The position numbers were made by a program, and so were the translations under genes. Positions 1 to 7,811 of a stretch of DNA of 44,138 nucleotides are shown here, one piece after another. The notes under the pieces were generated by a model, which had not been told where the DNA came from, did no database searches, and was given only the letters and a program-made list of their open reading frames with translations. This DNA comes from Thermoguttaceae bacterium (GTDB lineage Bacteria; Planctomycetota; Planctomycetia; Pirellulales; Thermoguttaceae): positions 1-44,138 of the forward strand of contig JAGBDD010000145.1 in assembly GCA_017937685.1 (NCBI GenBank), in the 5' to 3' direction. The first letter of the stretch is position 1. Every line of letters begins with the position of its first letter.

Positions 1-2705
1 GGTGAAACGGCGGCGGGTGAAACGGACGTCGGCGGGGAAAGCGTCGCGACGTCGCGGAGCGCGGCGACGAGCTTGGCGCGCTTGGCGGCGTCGGTCGGCG
101 AACGGTCGACCGCTTGACGGTAAAAATCGACCGCCGAATCGAGGAACTCGCGTCGCGTTCCGCGGGAAACGTCGGCGAAGAGGGACGCGTCGAAGTCGGC
201 CCAACCTTCCCGAAGCGACGCGGAGTTCGGAGAAACCGCCTGCGCTTGAGCCCGGAGTCGCTCCCAACGAGCGCGATTTTCCGGCGTCGGGCGCGTCGCG
301 AACGTTTTTCCGGCCGCGTAGTAACATTGCGAAACGACTTCATGCGACGCGGCGTCGATTTTTACCGGGGCGCCCGCTTCGAAGACGTCGCGGTATTGCG
401 CCGCGCCGTTCGGAGCCGAGATTCGGAGCGAAAAAAAGAACTCGGCGGCCCAAGGGCGGAACGCCGTCGCGTCGAAAACGGCGGCGACCGCGACCGCTCC
501 GAGCGCGAAATAGAGCGGAACGTTGGCGGGACGGCGCGGCGTTTGGGACGATTGGGCGGTTTGGGTCAAGTTGGTGGGAACGTTTTGCGGGGGTTGGAGG
601 TTTTGCGTTGACTTTGCCGGATTGGTTTGCGGGAGTTGGGCGAGTTGCGTCGATTTGGCGTCGGCGTCGGCGCGGTTGACGAGGAACGCGGCGACGAGGA
701 AAATCGGGAAAGTTAACGCCGGATAACCGATTCCGCCGGCGGCGCAAAGGTTCAAAAAAGCGGCGGCGAGGGCGCCGAGAAACGCCGCGCTCGACAAGTC
801 GGCGGGACGCCAAACGCGAGCGACCGTCGGGAAAATAAGGGCGAACGCGGCGAACGCCGAGCCGACGAACGCGCCGTCGAGCGGGGCTGTTTGGAAGAGC
901 GACGCGGCGAACGCGATCAAAACGCCGAAAAACGCGCCGCCGACGAACGGAACGTCGACGCCGGTTTTGGCGGTTAGGCTTGTTAAGTTGTTTTGGCTGG
1001 GTTGGTTGTTTGGGATGGGTTGGTTGGGTTGGATAGGTTGAATAGGTTGGTTGGGTTGGTTGGGTTGGTTGGGTTGGTTGGGTTGGTTGGGTTGGTTGGG
1101 TTGGTTGGGTTGGTTGGGTTGGTTGGGTTGGTTGGGTTGGTTGGGTTGGGCGTCGAGTTTGACGGTTAAAACGGTCGCGACGGCGGCGGTCGCGAGCGCG
1201 GCGAGGAAGACAACGAAAGCGACTAACGCCGGAACGCCGAAAAGCGCGGCCAACTCGAACGCGAACGAATGCGGGTCGGCGATAAACTCGCTCGCGGTCG
1301 GGGAAATGTAACGGGCGTAAACGCTTTGGAACTCGCCGGGGCCGACGCCGAGGAACGGGGAATCGGCGATCATCGCCGCCGTCGAACGCCAGTAGTCGAG
1401 CCGGTACCCTAACGATTTGCCCGCTTCGGCGAAGACTTCGCGGTCGAGAAGCCCGGTCGCGAACGCGCCGACGAGGAGAAGAACGGCGCCGACGAACGCT
1501 CCGGCGGTTCCGAACGCGACGCGGCGCGCCGTCTTCCGCTCGGCGCGTCGGAGAGCGGCGAGAAAGGACAAAACGCCCCAAACGCCGACGCCGAACGTCG
1601 CGCCCAAAAAGCCGGAACGGCTCTTCGTCGCGAGCAAAACGAAAAGAACGAGACCGAGCGCGGCGGCCCAAACGGCGAGCGTCGCGACGTTCGGAACGGG
1701 AAGGCGGGCGGTTTCAGAAGTTTGGGCGTTTTTAGCGTTTTCGACGGGTTGGGGGAGTTGAGGGGATTGGGGGGGGGGCGGCGGAACGGTCGCGTCGGAG
1801 TTGACCGTTTCGACGTTTTTAGCGGTCGCGCGGCGTCGCCGGCGGGAAACGGCGGAGACAAACGCGGCGGCGCCGAAAACGAATGTCGGGGCGAGAAGAC
1901 CGGCTAAAGTGTTGGCTAAGCCGAAGGTTCCGGTCGGTTCGGAACTTTCGAGGAGGCGGTTTTCAAAGCGCGTTCGTTCGGCGGCGTTCGAAAAGGACAT
2001 TCCGTTGGCGGCGAGAACGCCCTCCGGGTCGGCGAGGTAAGCGGCGCGGAGGCGCGGCGTCGCGACCGTCAGCGAGTAAAACGAATGAAGCGACTCCGCG
2101 ACGGCGACGGCGAAAATTAAAACGCAAACGCTCGAAATCAAACGCGAGTCGAAAAACGAGCGGAAACGGCGCGCAAAGAAGTAAAGGAGCGTCGGCGTCG
2201 CGAAGAGCCAATAGGCGTTCGTCGCGAAACGGACGTCGCCGGTTTGGCGGAAAATAAGGGCGAGGTAAGAGGCGGTCGCCCAAGCGAGGAAGAAGGCGAG
2301 CGCGGCGTCGGCGACGCGAACGGCGCGGCGAGCGATTTTGTCGAGCTTGTCGGTTTTAGCGGTTGAAGCGGCTTGGTCGCCGGGAACGGCGGGCGCGGCG
2401 GCGTTTCCGACGCCGGGTTGGGCGTTGGTTTTAGCGGTTATGTTGATTTTATCGTCTGAAAGGAGCGGAAAACGGAGCGCGGCGACCGAAACGGCGGCGG
2501 CGAAGAAGAGGAAAGGGAGCGCGACCGGGTTGAAGTCGCCTTCGCGAATCGCGCCTTCCGGAGCGGAAACGAGAATCGGAACGAGCGTCGCGGCGAAACC
2601 GAACGCGAACGCGGCGGCGAAAAAGCGCGACGCGGCGCCGGTTGGAGCGGTCGAAGCGGTTTTGACGGTTTGCGCGGCGGGACGGCGGCGGTTGGGGCGG
2701 TTCAT
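1..2705 (-). CDS. O-antigen ligase/polymerase-like membrane protein, 3' end beyond window
   Basis: Reading the minus strand from an ATG at 2703-2705 gives an uninterrupted frame of about 901 codons that runs off the left edge. The N-terminal half is a series of hydrophobic segments. Around residues 340-370 is a TM stretch followed by KSRSGFLGA. Around residues 435-475 comes DYWRSTAAMIADSPFLGVG, then PHSFAFELAALFG and another TM segment. This is the pattern of the Wzy_C/WaaL O-antigen ligase superfamily, which transfers or polymerises undecaprenyl-linked glycans at the periplasmic face. A QPN-repeat linker (residues about 519-575) precedes more TM segments and a soluble C-terminal part. No clear ribosome-binding site precedes the ATG. 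It lies 109 bp downstream of the sstT-like gene on the same strand. A run of ten C lies in the coding strand (1769-1778). Family confidence is good; ligase versus polymerase is undecided. Confidence 0.8.
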   Translation of the reverse strand, partial: MNRPNRRRPAAQTVKTASTAPTGAASRFFAAAFAFGFAATLVPILVSAPEGAIREGDFNPVALPFLFFAAAVSVAALRFPLLSDDKINITAKTNAQPGVGNAAAPAVPGDQAASTAKTDKLDKIARRAVRVADAALAFFLAWATASYLALIFRQTGDVRFATNAYWLFATPTLLYFFARRFRSFFDSRLISSVCVLIFAVAVAESLHSFYSLTVATPRLRAAYLADPEGVLAANGMSFSNAAERTRFENRLLESSEPTGTFGLANTLAGLLAPTFVFGAAAFVSAVSRRRRRATAKNVETVNSDATVPPPPPQSPQLPQPVENAKNAQTSETARLPVPNVATLAVWAAALGLVLFVLLATKSRSGFLGATFGVGVWGVLSFLAALRRAERKTARRVAFGTAGAFVGAVLLLVGAFATGLLDREVFAEAGKSLGYRLDYWRSTAAMIADSPFLGVGPGEFQSVYARYISPTASEFIADPHSFAFELAALFGVPALVAFVVFLAALATAAVATVLTVKLDAQPNQPNQPNQPNQPNQPNQPNQPNQPNQPNQPNQPIQPIQPNQPIPNNQPSQNNLTSLTAKTGVDVPFVGGAFFGVLIAFAASLFQTAPLDGAFVGSAFAAFALIFPTVARVWRPADLSSAAFLGALAAAFLNLCAAGGIGYPALTFPIFLVAAFLVNRADADAKSTQLAQLPQTNPAKSTQNLQPPQNVPTNLTQTAQSSQTPRRPANVPLYFALGAVAVAAVFDATAFRPWAAEFFFSLRISAPNGAAQYRDVFEAGAPVKIDAASHEVVSQCYYAAGKTFATRPTPENRARWERLRAQAQAVSPNSASLREGWADFDASLFADVSRGTRREFLDSAVDFYRQAVDRSPTDAAKRAKLVAALRDVATLSPPTSVSPAAVS
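1051..1149 (-). repeat. 11-copy 9-bp tandem repeat encoding a QPN linker
   Basis: Plus-strand unit TTGGGTTGG is repeated perfectly from 1051 to 1149, with degenerate copies continuing down to about 1002. In the ligase frame each unit reads Gln-Pro-Asn, so copy-number changes would lengthen or shorten the linker without shifting the frame. Confidence 0.95.
1769..1778 (-). repeat. 10-bp poly-C tract in the O-antigen ligase-like gene
   Basis: Ten consecutive G on the plus strand encode the Pro run near residue 310, in a loop. Indels would truncate the protein before the Wzy_C-type region. Confidence 0.9.
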
Positions 2706-2814
2706 CGGGAAAGGTTTCGAAAGGGGAAAAGTCGGGGGAAATTGGGGCGGCGTCGCGGCGGCGGAGGAAAATCGGCGCGAAATCGGTTGAGGACGGCGGC
2801 GGTTGAAAAACGGG

Positions 2815-4041
2815 TTAAATTTCGAACGGTTCGCCCCGTTTGCGGCGTTCGCGGAACTCGGCGGTCGCGGCGAAAAGAACGTCGCCGGAGCTGTTCAGCG
2901 CGGTTTCGAGGGAGTCTTGAACGACGCCGACGACGAAACCGATCCCGACGACTTGCATCGCGGCGTCGACGCCGATTCCGAAAAGGGAACAAGCGAGCGG
3001 AATTAACAAGAGAGAGCCGCCCGCGACCCCGGACGCGCCGCAAGCCGCCAACGTTGAAACGGCGCAAAGGAGCAAAGCGGACGGAAAGTCGACAGAAACG
3101 CCGAGCGTGTTCGCCGCCGCGAGCGACATAACGGCGATCGTGATCGCGGCGCCGTTCATATTGATCGTCGCGCCGAGCGGAATCGCGATCGAATAAAGGT
3201 TTTCGTCGAGCCCGAGCTTTTGGCAAAGTTGCAAATTAACCGGAATGTTCGCCGCCGAACTGCGAGTGAAAAACGCCGAAACGCCGCTTTCGCGCAAGCA
3301 ACGGAAGACGAGCGGATAAGGATTGCGGCGGAGGACGGCGAAAACGAGCGCCGGGTTGAGGACGAGCGCCGCCGTCAACATACTCCCGACGAGAAGCGCG
3401 AGAAGCCGCCCGTAATCGGCGAAAATCGCCGCGCCGCTCGTCGCGACCGAGGTAAACGTCAAGCCCAAAATTCCGAGCGGCGCCCAGCCGATCACCCAGC
3501 GCGCGGCGGCGGTCGCGGCGGTCGCGAAGTCTTTCAACGTCGATTTCGTCGTTGCGGAAGCGGTCGAGCGGAGCGCGAGCCCAAGGACGACGGCCCAAGT
3601 CAAAACGCCGATGAAGTTGCCGTCGACGAGCGCGCCGACCGGGTTTTGCGTCGCGTTTTTCAGCAGTTGCGCGAAGACTTCAAAAACGCCCGACGGCGGC
3701 GTCCCGGCGTCGGCGGCTTCCGGGAGTTTCAGCGTCGTCGGGAAGAGGAAACTCGCGCCGACCGCCAAAACCGCCGCGAGCGCCGTCGACGTTAAGTAAA
3801 GGACGACGACCGGAGTGAAGCGCGAACCGACTTTTTCGCCGGCGTTGGCGAGCGCCTCGACGACGAGAACGAAAACCAAAATCGGCGCGATCGCTTTCAA
3901 CGCGCCGACGAAAAGCGTCCCGAGCGTTCCGATAACCGTCGCGCCGGGACAAAGGAAGCCGAGCGCGACGCCCAAAAGGAGCCCGACGGCGATGCGGGCG
4001 ATCAACGAAAGACGGTTCCAACGGTTGAGAAAGCGGTTCAT
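2815..4041 (-). CDS. sstT: Serine/threonine:Na+ symporter (SstT type)
   Basis: This 408-residue inner-membrane transporter belongs to the dicarboxylate/amino acid:cation symporter family. It should import serine and threonine with sodium. Family signatures are clear: AFFTRSSAANIPVN, IPLGATINMNGAAITI (the NMNGA-type substrate and sodium site), ACGASGVAGGSLLLIPLA, and a C-terminal VVGIGFVVGVVQDS followed by ETALNSS. Length and order match SstT, and the two re-entrant hairpin regions are intact. The ATG at 4039-4041 follows AAAGGAAA at a proper distance. It is flanked on the same strand by the sugar isomerase (98 bp upstream) and the O-antigen ligase-like gene (109 bp downstream). Joint transcription is possible, but the gaps are large enough for separate promoters. 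Confidence 0.93.
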   Translation of the reverse strand: MNRFLNRWNRLSLIARIAVGLLLGVALGFLCPGATVIGTLGTLFVGALKAIAPILVFVLVVEALANAGEKVGSRFTPVVVLYLTSTALAAVLAVGASFLFPTTLKLPEAADAGTPPSGVFEVFAQLLKNATQNPVGALVDGNFIGVLTWAVVLGLALRSTASATTKSTLKDFATAATAAARWVIGWAPLGILGLTFTSVATSGAAIFADYGRLLALLVGSMLTAALVLNPALVFAVLRRNPYPLVFRCLRESGVSAFFTRSSAANIPVNLQLCQKLGLDENLYSIAIPLGATINMNGAAITIAVMSLAAANTLGVSVDFPSALLLCAVSTLAACGASGVAGGSLLLIPLACSLFGIGVDAAMQVVGIGFVVGVVQDSLETALNSSGDVLFAATAEFRERRKRGEPFEI

Positions 4042-4138
4042 TGGGCGCGGTTTCCTTTTTTGTCGCGTTTGGGGCGGTCGACGGAAACGTCGGGGCTCGT
4101 TCGGCGGCGAGTTGACGGTCGAAGCGGTTTTGACGGTT

Positions 4139-5005
4139 TTAACGAGCGTTTGGCGGCGCGACGCTCTTCAAGTAACGGAGCGATTCGCGGCCCAGCTCGA
4201 CGACGCCGGGGGAATAGTCGAACGGTTCGACGCCGACCCAACCGTCGAAACCGACGTCGGTTAACGCTTGCAAAATCGGCGCGAAGTCGAGAGCGCCGAA
4301 TCCGGGGCCGCGCAGGTTCGGGTCGTTCGCGTGAAAGGTCGGCGCGCTCCGGCGGCCGAGCGCGGCGCGAATCGTTTCGGGAATCGACGCGCTTTCGCCC
4401 CCCGCCATCGCTTTGCAGTCGAGGTGGAGCGAGACCGTTTCCGGCGAACCGAGTTTTTCGATAAAGGCGAGCGTTTCGTCGGCGGTCGTCCAAAAGTTCG
4501 TTTCGGTCGGCGCGAGCGCTTCGAGCGCGAGCGTAACGCCGGTTCGTTCGAGCGTCGGAAGGACGAGCGAGATCGTTTCGAGCGCGGACTCCTCGGCGTC
4601 GGCGCGGGTAAACTCCGGCAAAATCGAACGTTGCGCGGGGGAACCGAAAACGAGATAGGAGCCGCCCAACTCGGCGCAAAGCTCGGCCAAGGCGATCAAA
4701 TAGTCGGCGGTTCGACGGCGGACGGCGCGGTCGAGCGTCGTTAATCGCAAGCCCGACGTGTTCGCCAAGACCCAATGGAGCCCGGAAACCGCGACGCCGG
4801 AAGCGGTCGAGGCGGCTTGAACGCGACGGCGAATCGCGGCGGAAACGCGGGCGACGTCGGTCGTTTTCGAGTCGCCGGAGACGAACGCCGGGTCGAGCGA
4901 AAACGGAGCCAACTCGGCGCCGTCGTATCCCCAAGCGGCGAACGCGTCGAACTGATTTTCAAGGGACCAACGCAAAAACATCTCGTTGCAAAGCGCGAAT
5001 TTCAT
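4139..5005 (-). CDS. Sugar phosphate isomerase/epimerase, TIM-barrel (AP endonuclease 2-like fold)
   Basis: A 288-residue soluble protein. The start at 5003-5005 (MKFALCNEMF) is chosen because GGAG lies just upstream and the family begins there; the frame extends further upstream but that part is low-complexity. It has the xylose-isomerase-like TIM-barrel layout: WGYDGAELAPF near the N-terminus, LALEALAPTETNF in the middle (metal-ligand Glu), SLHLDCKAM (Asp), TFHANDPNLRGPG (His) and DGWVGVEPFDYSPG at the C-terminus (Glu). These match the metal-binding set of this family, which isomerises or epimerises small sugars or inositols. The exact substrate cannot be read. There is no signal peptide, so it is cytoplasmic. 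An AT-rich palindrome lies about 86 bp upstream of the start. Confidence 0.85.
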   Translation of the reverse strand: MKFALCNEMFLRWSLENQFDAFAAWGYDGAELAPFSLDPAFVSGDSKTTDVARVSAAIRRRVQAASTASGVAVSGLHWVLANTSGLRLTTLDRAVRRRTADYLIALAELCAELGGSYLVFGSPAQRSILPEFTRADAEESALETISLVLPTLERTGVTLALEALAPTETNFWTTADETLAFIEKLGSPETVSLHLDCKAMAGGESASIPETIRAALGRRSAPTFHANDPNLRGPGFGALDFAPILQALTDVGFDGWVGVEPFDYSPGVVELGRESLRYLKSVAPPNAR

Positions 5006-5090
5006 CGGCGAAACTCCGGCAAAAGGGGAAAGACGGGTAAAATGAAAAAGCGGAAAGGGACGGCGGCGCGAACGTCGCTTTAAGTCGCTC

Positions 5091-5105
5091 GTTAATATTA
5101 ATGAC
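5091..5105. promoter_or_regulatory. AT-rich palindromic element, copy 1
   Basis: GTTAATATTAATGAC, followed by AAAATCGG, lies upstream of the minus-strand isomerase. It is one of six related short dyads in AT islands of this window. It may be an operator or promoter part; function is inferred only from recurrence. Confidence 0.4.
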
Positions 5106-5241
5106 AAAATCGGTTCGCGACGTCGGCGAACGGCGGCGCGAACCGAAGGAACGCTCGAAACGTCGCGTCGCGTTCGACGGCGGCGCTTCGAGCGGGCGTT
5201 AAGCCGTTAAAATTGGTTTAAACGTTGAAACCGGAATCGGC

Positions 5242-6672
5242 TTATTTGCCCAGTTTCGCTTTGATCGTCGCGTCGAGCGCGGCGCCCCACGATTCGTAAC
5301 CGACGGCGTTCGGGTGAAGGAGGTCGGGCATCACGTCTTTGGTGAGGACGCCGTCTTCGTTCAGGAAGACTTTCCCAATGTCGATCAGCTCGACGTAATC
5401 GAGGTCGCGAACGGCATACGGCATAAGGGCGTTAATCTTGTCGATTTCCGCTTGTTGATCCGGGCGGCTCGTGCAGGGGAAGATTTTCAGAACGATAATC
5501 TTCATTTCCGGGAAGAGGGAGTGGAGCTTCGTAACGACGCGGCGGTTGCCGAGCGCGATATCGGCCGGTTGACGGTCGCGGCTCCAAGTGTTGTTAACGC
5601 CGATGAGGAGGACGGCGAGCTTCGGATTGACCTTGCTCCAGTCGTAGTTTTCGAGGCGCCAAAGGACGTGTTGCGTTTGGTCGCCGCCGATCCCGAGGTT
5701 GATCGCCTTCATATCGCCGTAATATTTTTCCCAAACGTCTTTACCGGCGCCTTCCCAACCGTGCGTGATCGAGTCGCCGACCATCAGGACGTCGACGTCG
5801 CCCTTCTTGAGGAGGTCGTTCTTTTGGTTGTAGCGATCCATCCACCACTTGTCGTTGCGCGGAACCGGTTTGCAGTCGACCGGGGTTTCGCCGAGGCCGT
5901 CGGCGATCATCGGTTCGAGCGCGTCGGCCCAAATTTTGTAACCGGCGGCGTTCGGGTGGAGCATATCGGGCATAATTTCTTTCGGAAGGGTTCCGTCTTC
6001 CGTCAGGAACAGATCGTTGATGCTGTAAAGTTGGACGTTTTCGACTTTCGAACCGGCGTAAATGTCGCGGAGACCGGCGTTGATGGCGTCGACGTCTTTG
6101 CGGAATTTATCGCCGACTTTGTGGTCGCGCGGGAAAACTTCCAGCAAGAGGATTTTTGTCGTCGGGTAGAGCGCCTTCACTTTGTCGACGACCGCTTGGA
6201 CGCCTTGAACCGTTTCGGCGGGGGAGCTGTGTTGCGCGCGGACTTTATTGTCGCCGTCCATTTTGTCGACGGTGTGCCCGATGTTGTTCGTGCCGATCAT
6301 AATAATCGTCATTTTCGGGTTGATTTTGTCGACCGGCGAATTTTCGAGGCGCCAAAGGACGTGGCCGGTGCGGTCGCCGCTGATGCCGAAGTTCATCGCG
6401 TTGCGGTCGCCGTAGTATTCGGCCCAAACGTCTTTTCCGCCGCCTTCCCAACCGTGCGTGATCGAGTCGCCGATCCAGAGGAGATCGACGTTGCCTTGCG
6501 CCATCCGTTCGGCTTGTTTCTTGAAGCGGTCGATATCGCGGTTTTCGAGCGTAACGGCGAGGTTTTCGGTAACGGCCGGTTGAGCGAACGTAAGGGACGG
6601 CGCGCCGACGAAGGCGAACGACAAGCCCAAAACGCCGACGACGAAGGCCGCTAAATTCAGCGATTTTTTCAT
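5242..6672 (-). CDS. Secreted tandem SGNH/GDSL hydrolase (two catalytic domains)
   Basis: A 476-residue exported protein. The start at 6670-6672 (MKKSLNLAAF) is preferred over an upstream in-frame start because it opens a signal peptide (cleavage near TFAQP) and follows AAAGGA. Two homologous SGNH domains follow in tandem. The first has block I GDSITHGWEGG, FGISGDRTGHVLWRL, GTNNIGH and block V DMLHPNAAGY. The second has GDSITHGWEGA, LGIGGDQTQHVLWRL, GVNNTWS and DLLHPNAVGY. Both keep the Ser, Gly, Asn and Asp/His catalytic positions; in the second domain the usual GTN of block III reads GVN. They resemble platelet-activating-factor acetylhydrolase-like and sialate or xylan acetylesterase-like SGNH enzymes, so removal of acyl groups from glycans is a reasonable guess. 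Two intact domains in one chain is unusual. Confidence 0.88.
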   Translation of the reverse strand: MKKSLNLAAFVVGVLGLSFAFVGAPSLTFAQPAVTENLAVTLENRDIDRFKKQAERMAQGNVDLLWIGDSITHGWEGGGKDVWAEYYGDRNAMNFGISGDRTGHVLWRLENSPVDKINPKMTIIMIGTNNIGHTVDKMDGDNKVRAQHSSPAETVQGVQAVVDKVKALYPTTKILLLEVFPRDHKVGDKFRKDVDAINAGLRDIYAGSKVENVQLYSINDLFLTEDGTLPKEIMPDMLHPNAAGYKIWADALEPMIADGLGETPVDCKPVPRNDKWWMDRYNQKNDLLKKGDVDVLMVGDSITHGWEGAGKDVWEKYYGDMKAINLGIGGDQTQHVLWRLENYDWSKVNPKLAVLLIGVNNTWSRDRQPADIALGNRRVVTKLHSLFPEMKIIVLKIFPCTSRPDQQAEIDKINALMPYAVRDLDYVELIDIGKVFLNEDGVLTKDVMPDLLHPNAVGYESWGAALDATIKAKLGK

Positions 6673-7005
6673 AATGACAAATCCTTTGAGGGGGTGAGTC
6701 CGACGGCGAAGGCGCGTCGGAGGAACAATAAACGGAGCGCGTCGAACGGCGGGCGCTCGCTTTTTCATATCTTAACTGAAATCGCTTCCGTTTTGAAGCG
6801 TTTTTTTTCGAAAAAGGGAAAATTTTTTCAAATTCTCGGAAAAGAACCTGTTTTTAATTTGAATTTTGGTTATAATTTCACTTGTCGCGCGTTAAGTCGG
6901 ACGGTTTTGGAGCGCGCGCCGACCGTTGGAATGTAGAAGAAAATTTTTGATTTGATAGACTATCGCGGCGTTTAGCAATAAACGTCGCGACGTCGCGTTT
7001 TAAAT
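6673..7005. other. Divergent intergenic region, AT-rich
   Basis: This 333-bp stretch separates the minus-strand SGNH gene from the plus-strand GNAT gene. It is more AT-rich than its surroundings and carries T and A runs. It includes a TATAAT on the plus strand at 6871-6876 that lacks a good -35 partner. No credible gene is seen. Confidence 0.6.
6769..6797 (-). promoter_or_regulatory. Candidate sigma70-type promoter for the SGNH gene
   Basis: On the minus strand TTCAAA (6792-6797) and TAAGAT (6769-6774) are 17 bp apart, each matching the consensus at four of six positions. They would give a leader of about 90 nt before the SGNH start. Confidence 0.35.
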
Positions 7006-7587
7006 ATGTCCTTAGAAATTCGATATGTTAAACGGTTGGAAATGCGGTTCGATTACGTCGAGGGGACGCCTTTGCCCGAACCGACGCTGCCTCCGGGGTA
7101 CTTTTGGACGTCGTGGAGCGCGGCGCAGACGACGACGCACGCTCGGCTGATTTACACGGCGTTTCATCGCGACCTCGACGCCCGCGTGTTTCCGACGTTT
7201 CGCTCTTACGACGCTTGCGAGCGGCTGATGCGGGCGATCGCGTCGAAAAAAGATTTCGTCCCGAAGGCGACTTGGCTGATCGGGCGGCGCGGCGGACCGT
7301 CGGAGCAAATCGATTACTGCGCGACGATTCAAGGGATGCTCAAAGGAGACGGGACGGTCGGCGGGATTTTGAACGTCGCGGTGATTCCGACCGCTCGACG
7401 GCGCGGGCTCGGACGAGCGCTCGTCTTGAAGGCGCTGCATGGTTTTCGCGACGTCGGCTGCGTTCGAACGACGCTCGAAGCGACCGCGGAGAACGCCGGA
7501 GCGGTGCGGTTGTACGCGTCGCTTGGGTTCGTCGTGTCGCGGGTTTCTTACGTCGAGTCGTATGTCGAAACGGGGAAACAATTTTAA
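7006..7587 (+). CDS. GNAT-family N-acetyltransferase
   Basis: A 193-residue soluble protein. The C-terminal half carries the GNAT acetyl-CoA site: LNVAVIPTARRRGLGRALV (beta4 plus the Q/RxxGxG/A pyrophosphate loop) and then ATAENAGAVRLYASLGF, the usual last strand and helix. It should transfer an acetyl group from acetyl-CoA to an amine. The N-terminal half is not diagnostic and the substrate is unknown. No Shine-Dalgarno is obvious before the ATG at 7006; an alternative ATG lies at 7042. A terminator-like hairpin follows 25 bp after the stop, so it is probably monocistronic. Confidence 0.85.
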   Translation: MSLEIRYVKRLEMRFDYVEGTPLPEPTLPPGYFWTSWSAAQTTTHARLIYTAFHRDLDARVFPTFRSYDACERLMRAIASKKDFVPKATWLIGRRGGPSEQIDYCATIQGMLKGDGTVGGILNVAVIPTARRRGLGRALVLKALHGFRDVGCVRTTLEATAENAGAVRLYASLGFVVSRVSYVESYVETGKQF

Positions 7588-7611
7588 CGGTTAAGACGAT
7601 TTTAATGAACG

Positions 7612-7648
7612 AAAGCCGTCGGGCGACTTGGAACGCTCGGCGGCTTTT
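7612..7648 (+). terminator. Intrinsic terminator after the GNAT gene
   Basis: AAAGCCGTCGGGCG pairs with CGCTCGGCGGCTTT (14 bp with two G-U pairs) around an 8-nt loop and ends in TTTT. Confidence 0.65.
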
Positions 7649-7811
7649 GCTGTATTTTGCGCGTCGAAGCGCCGATAATAAGGACGAACGCCGACGCCGG
7701 GCGCCGACTTTCGCGAGTCGACGGCGCGGAGAGCGGCGAATCGAACGTAAATTTAACGAAAAAACCGACTTTGACGGCGTTAAACGCGGACGGATTGAAC
7801 GGATTACGACG

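Noticed and set aside
340..1671. 443-residue minus-strand frame with a long QPT run
   Set aside because: It overlaps the O-antigen ligase-like gene in another frame and is Arg-rich shadow sequence. The QPT run is the other reading of the 9-bp repeat.
5314..6654. 446-residue frame on the plus strand
   Set aside because: It is exactly antisense to the SGNH gene, and its Val/Asp/Phe composition mirrors that gene's codon use.
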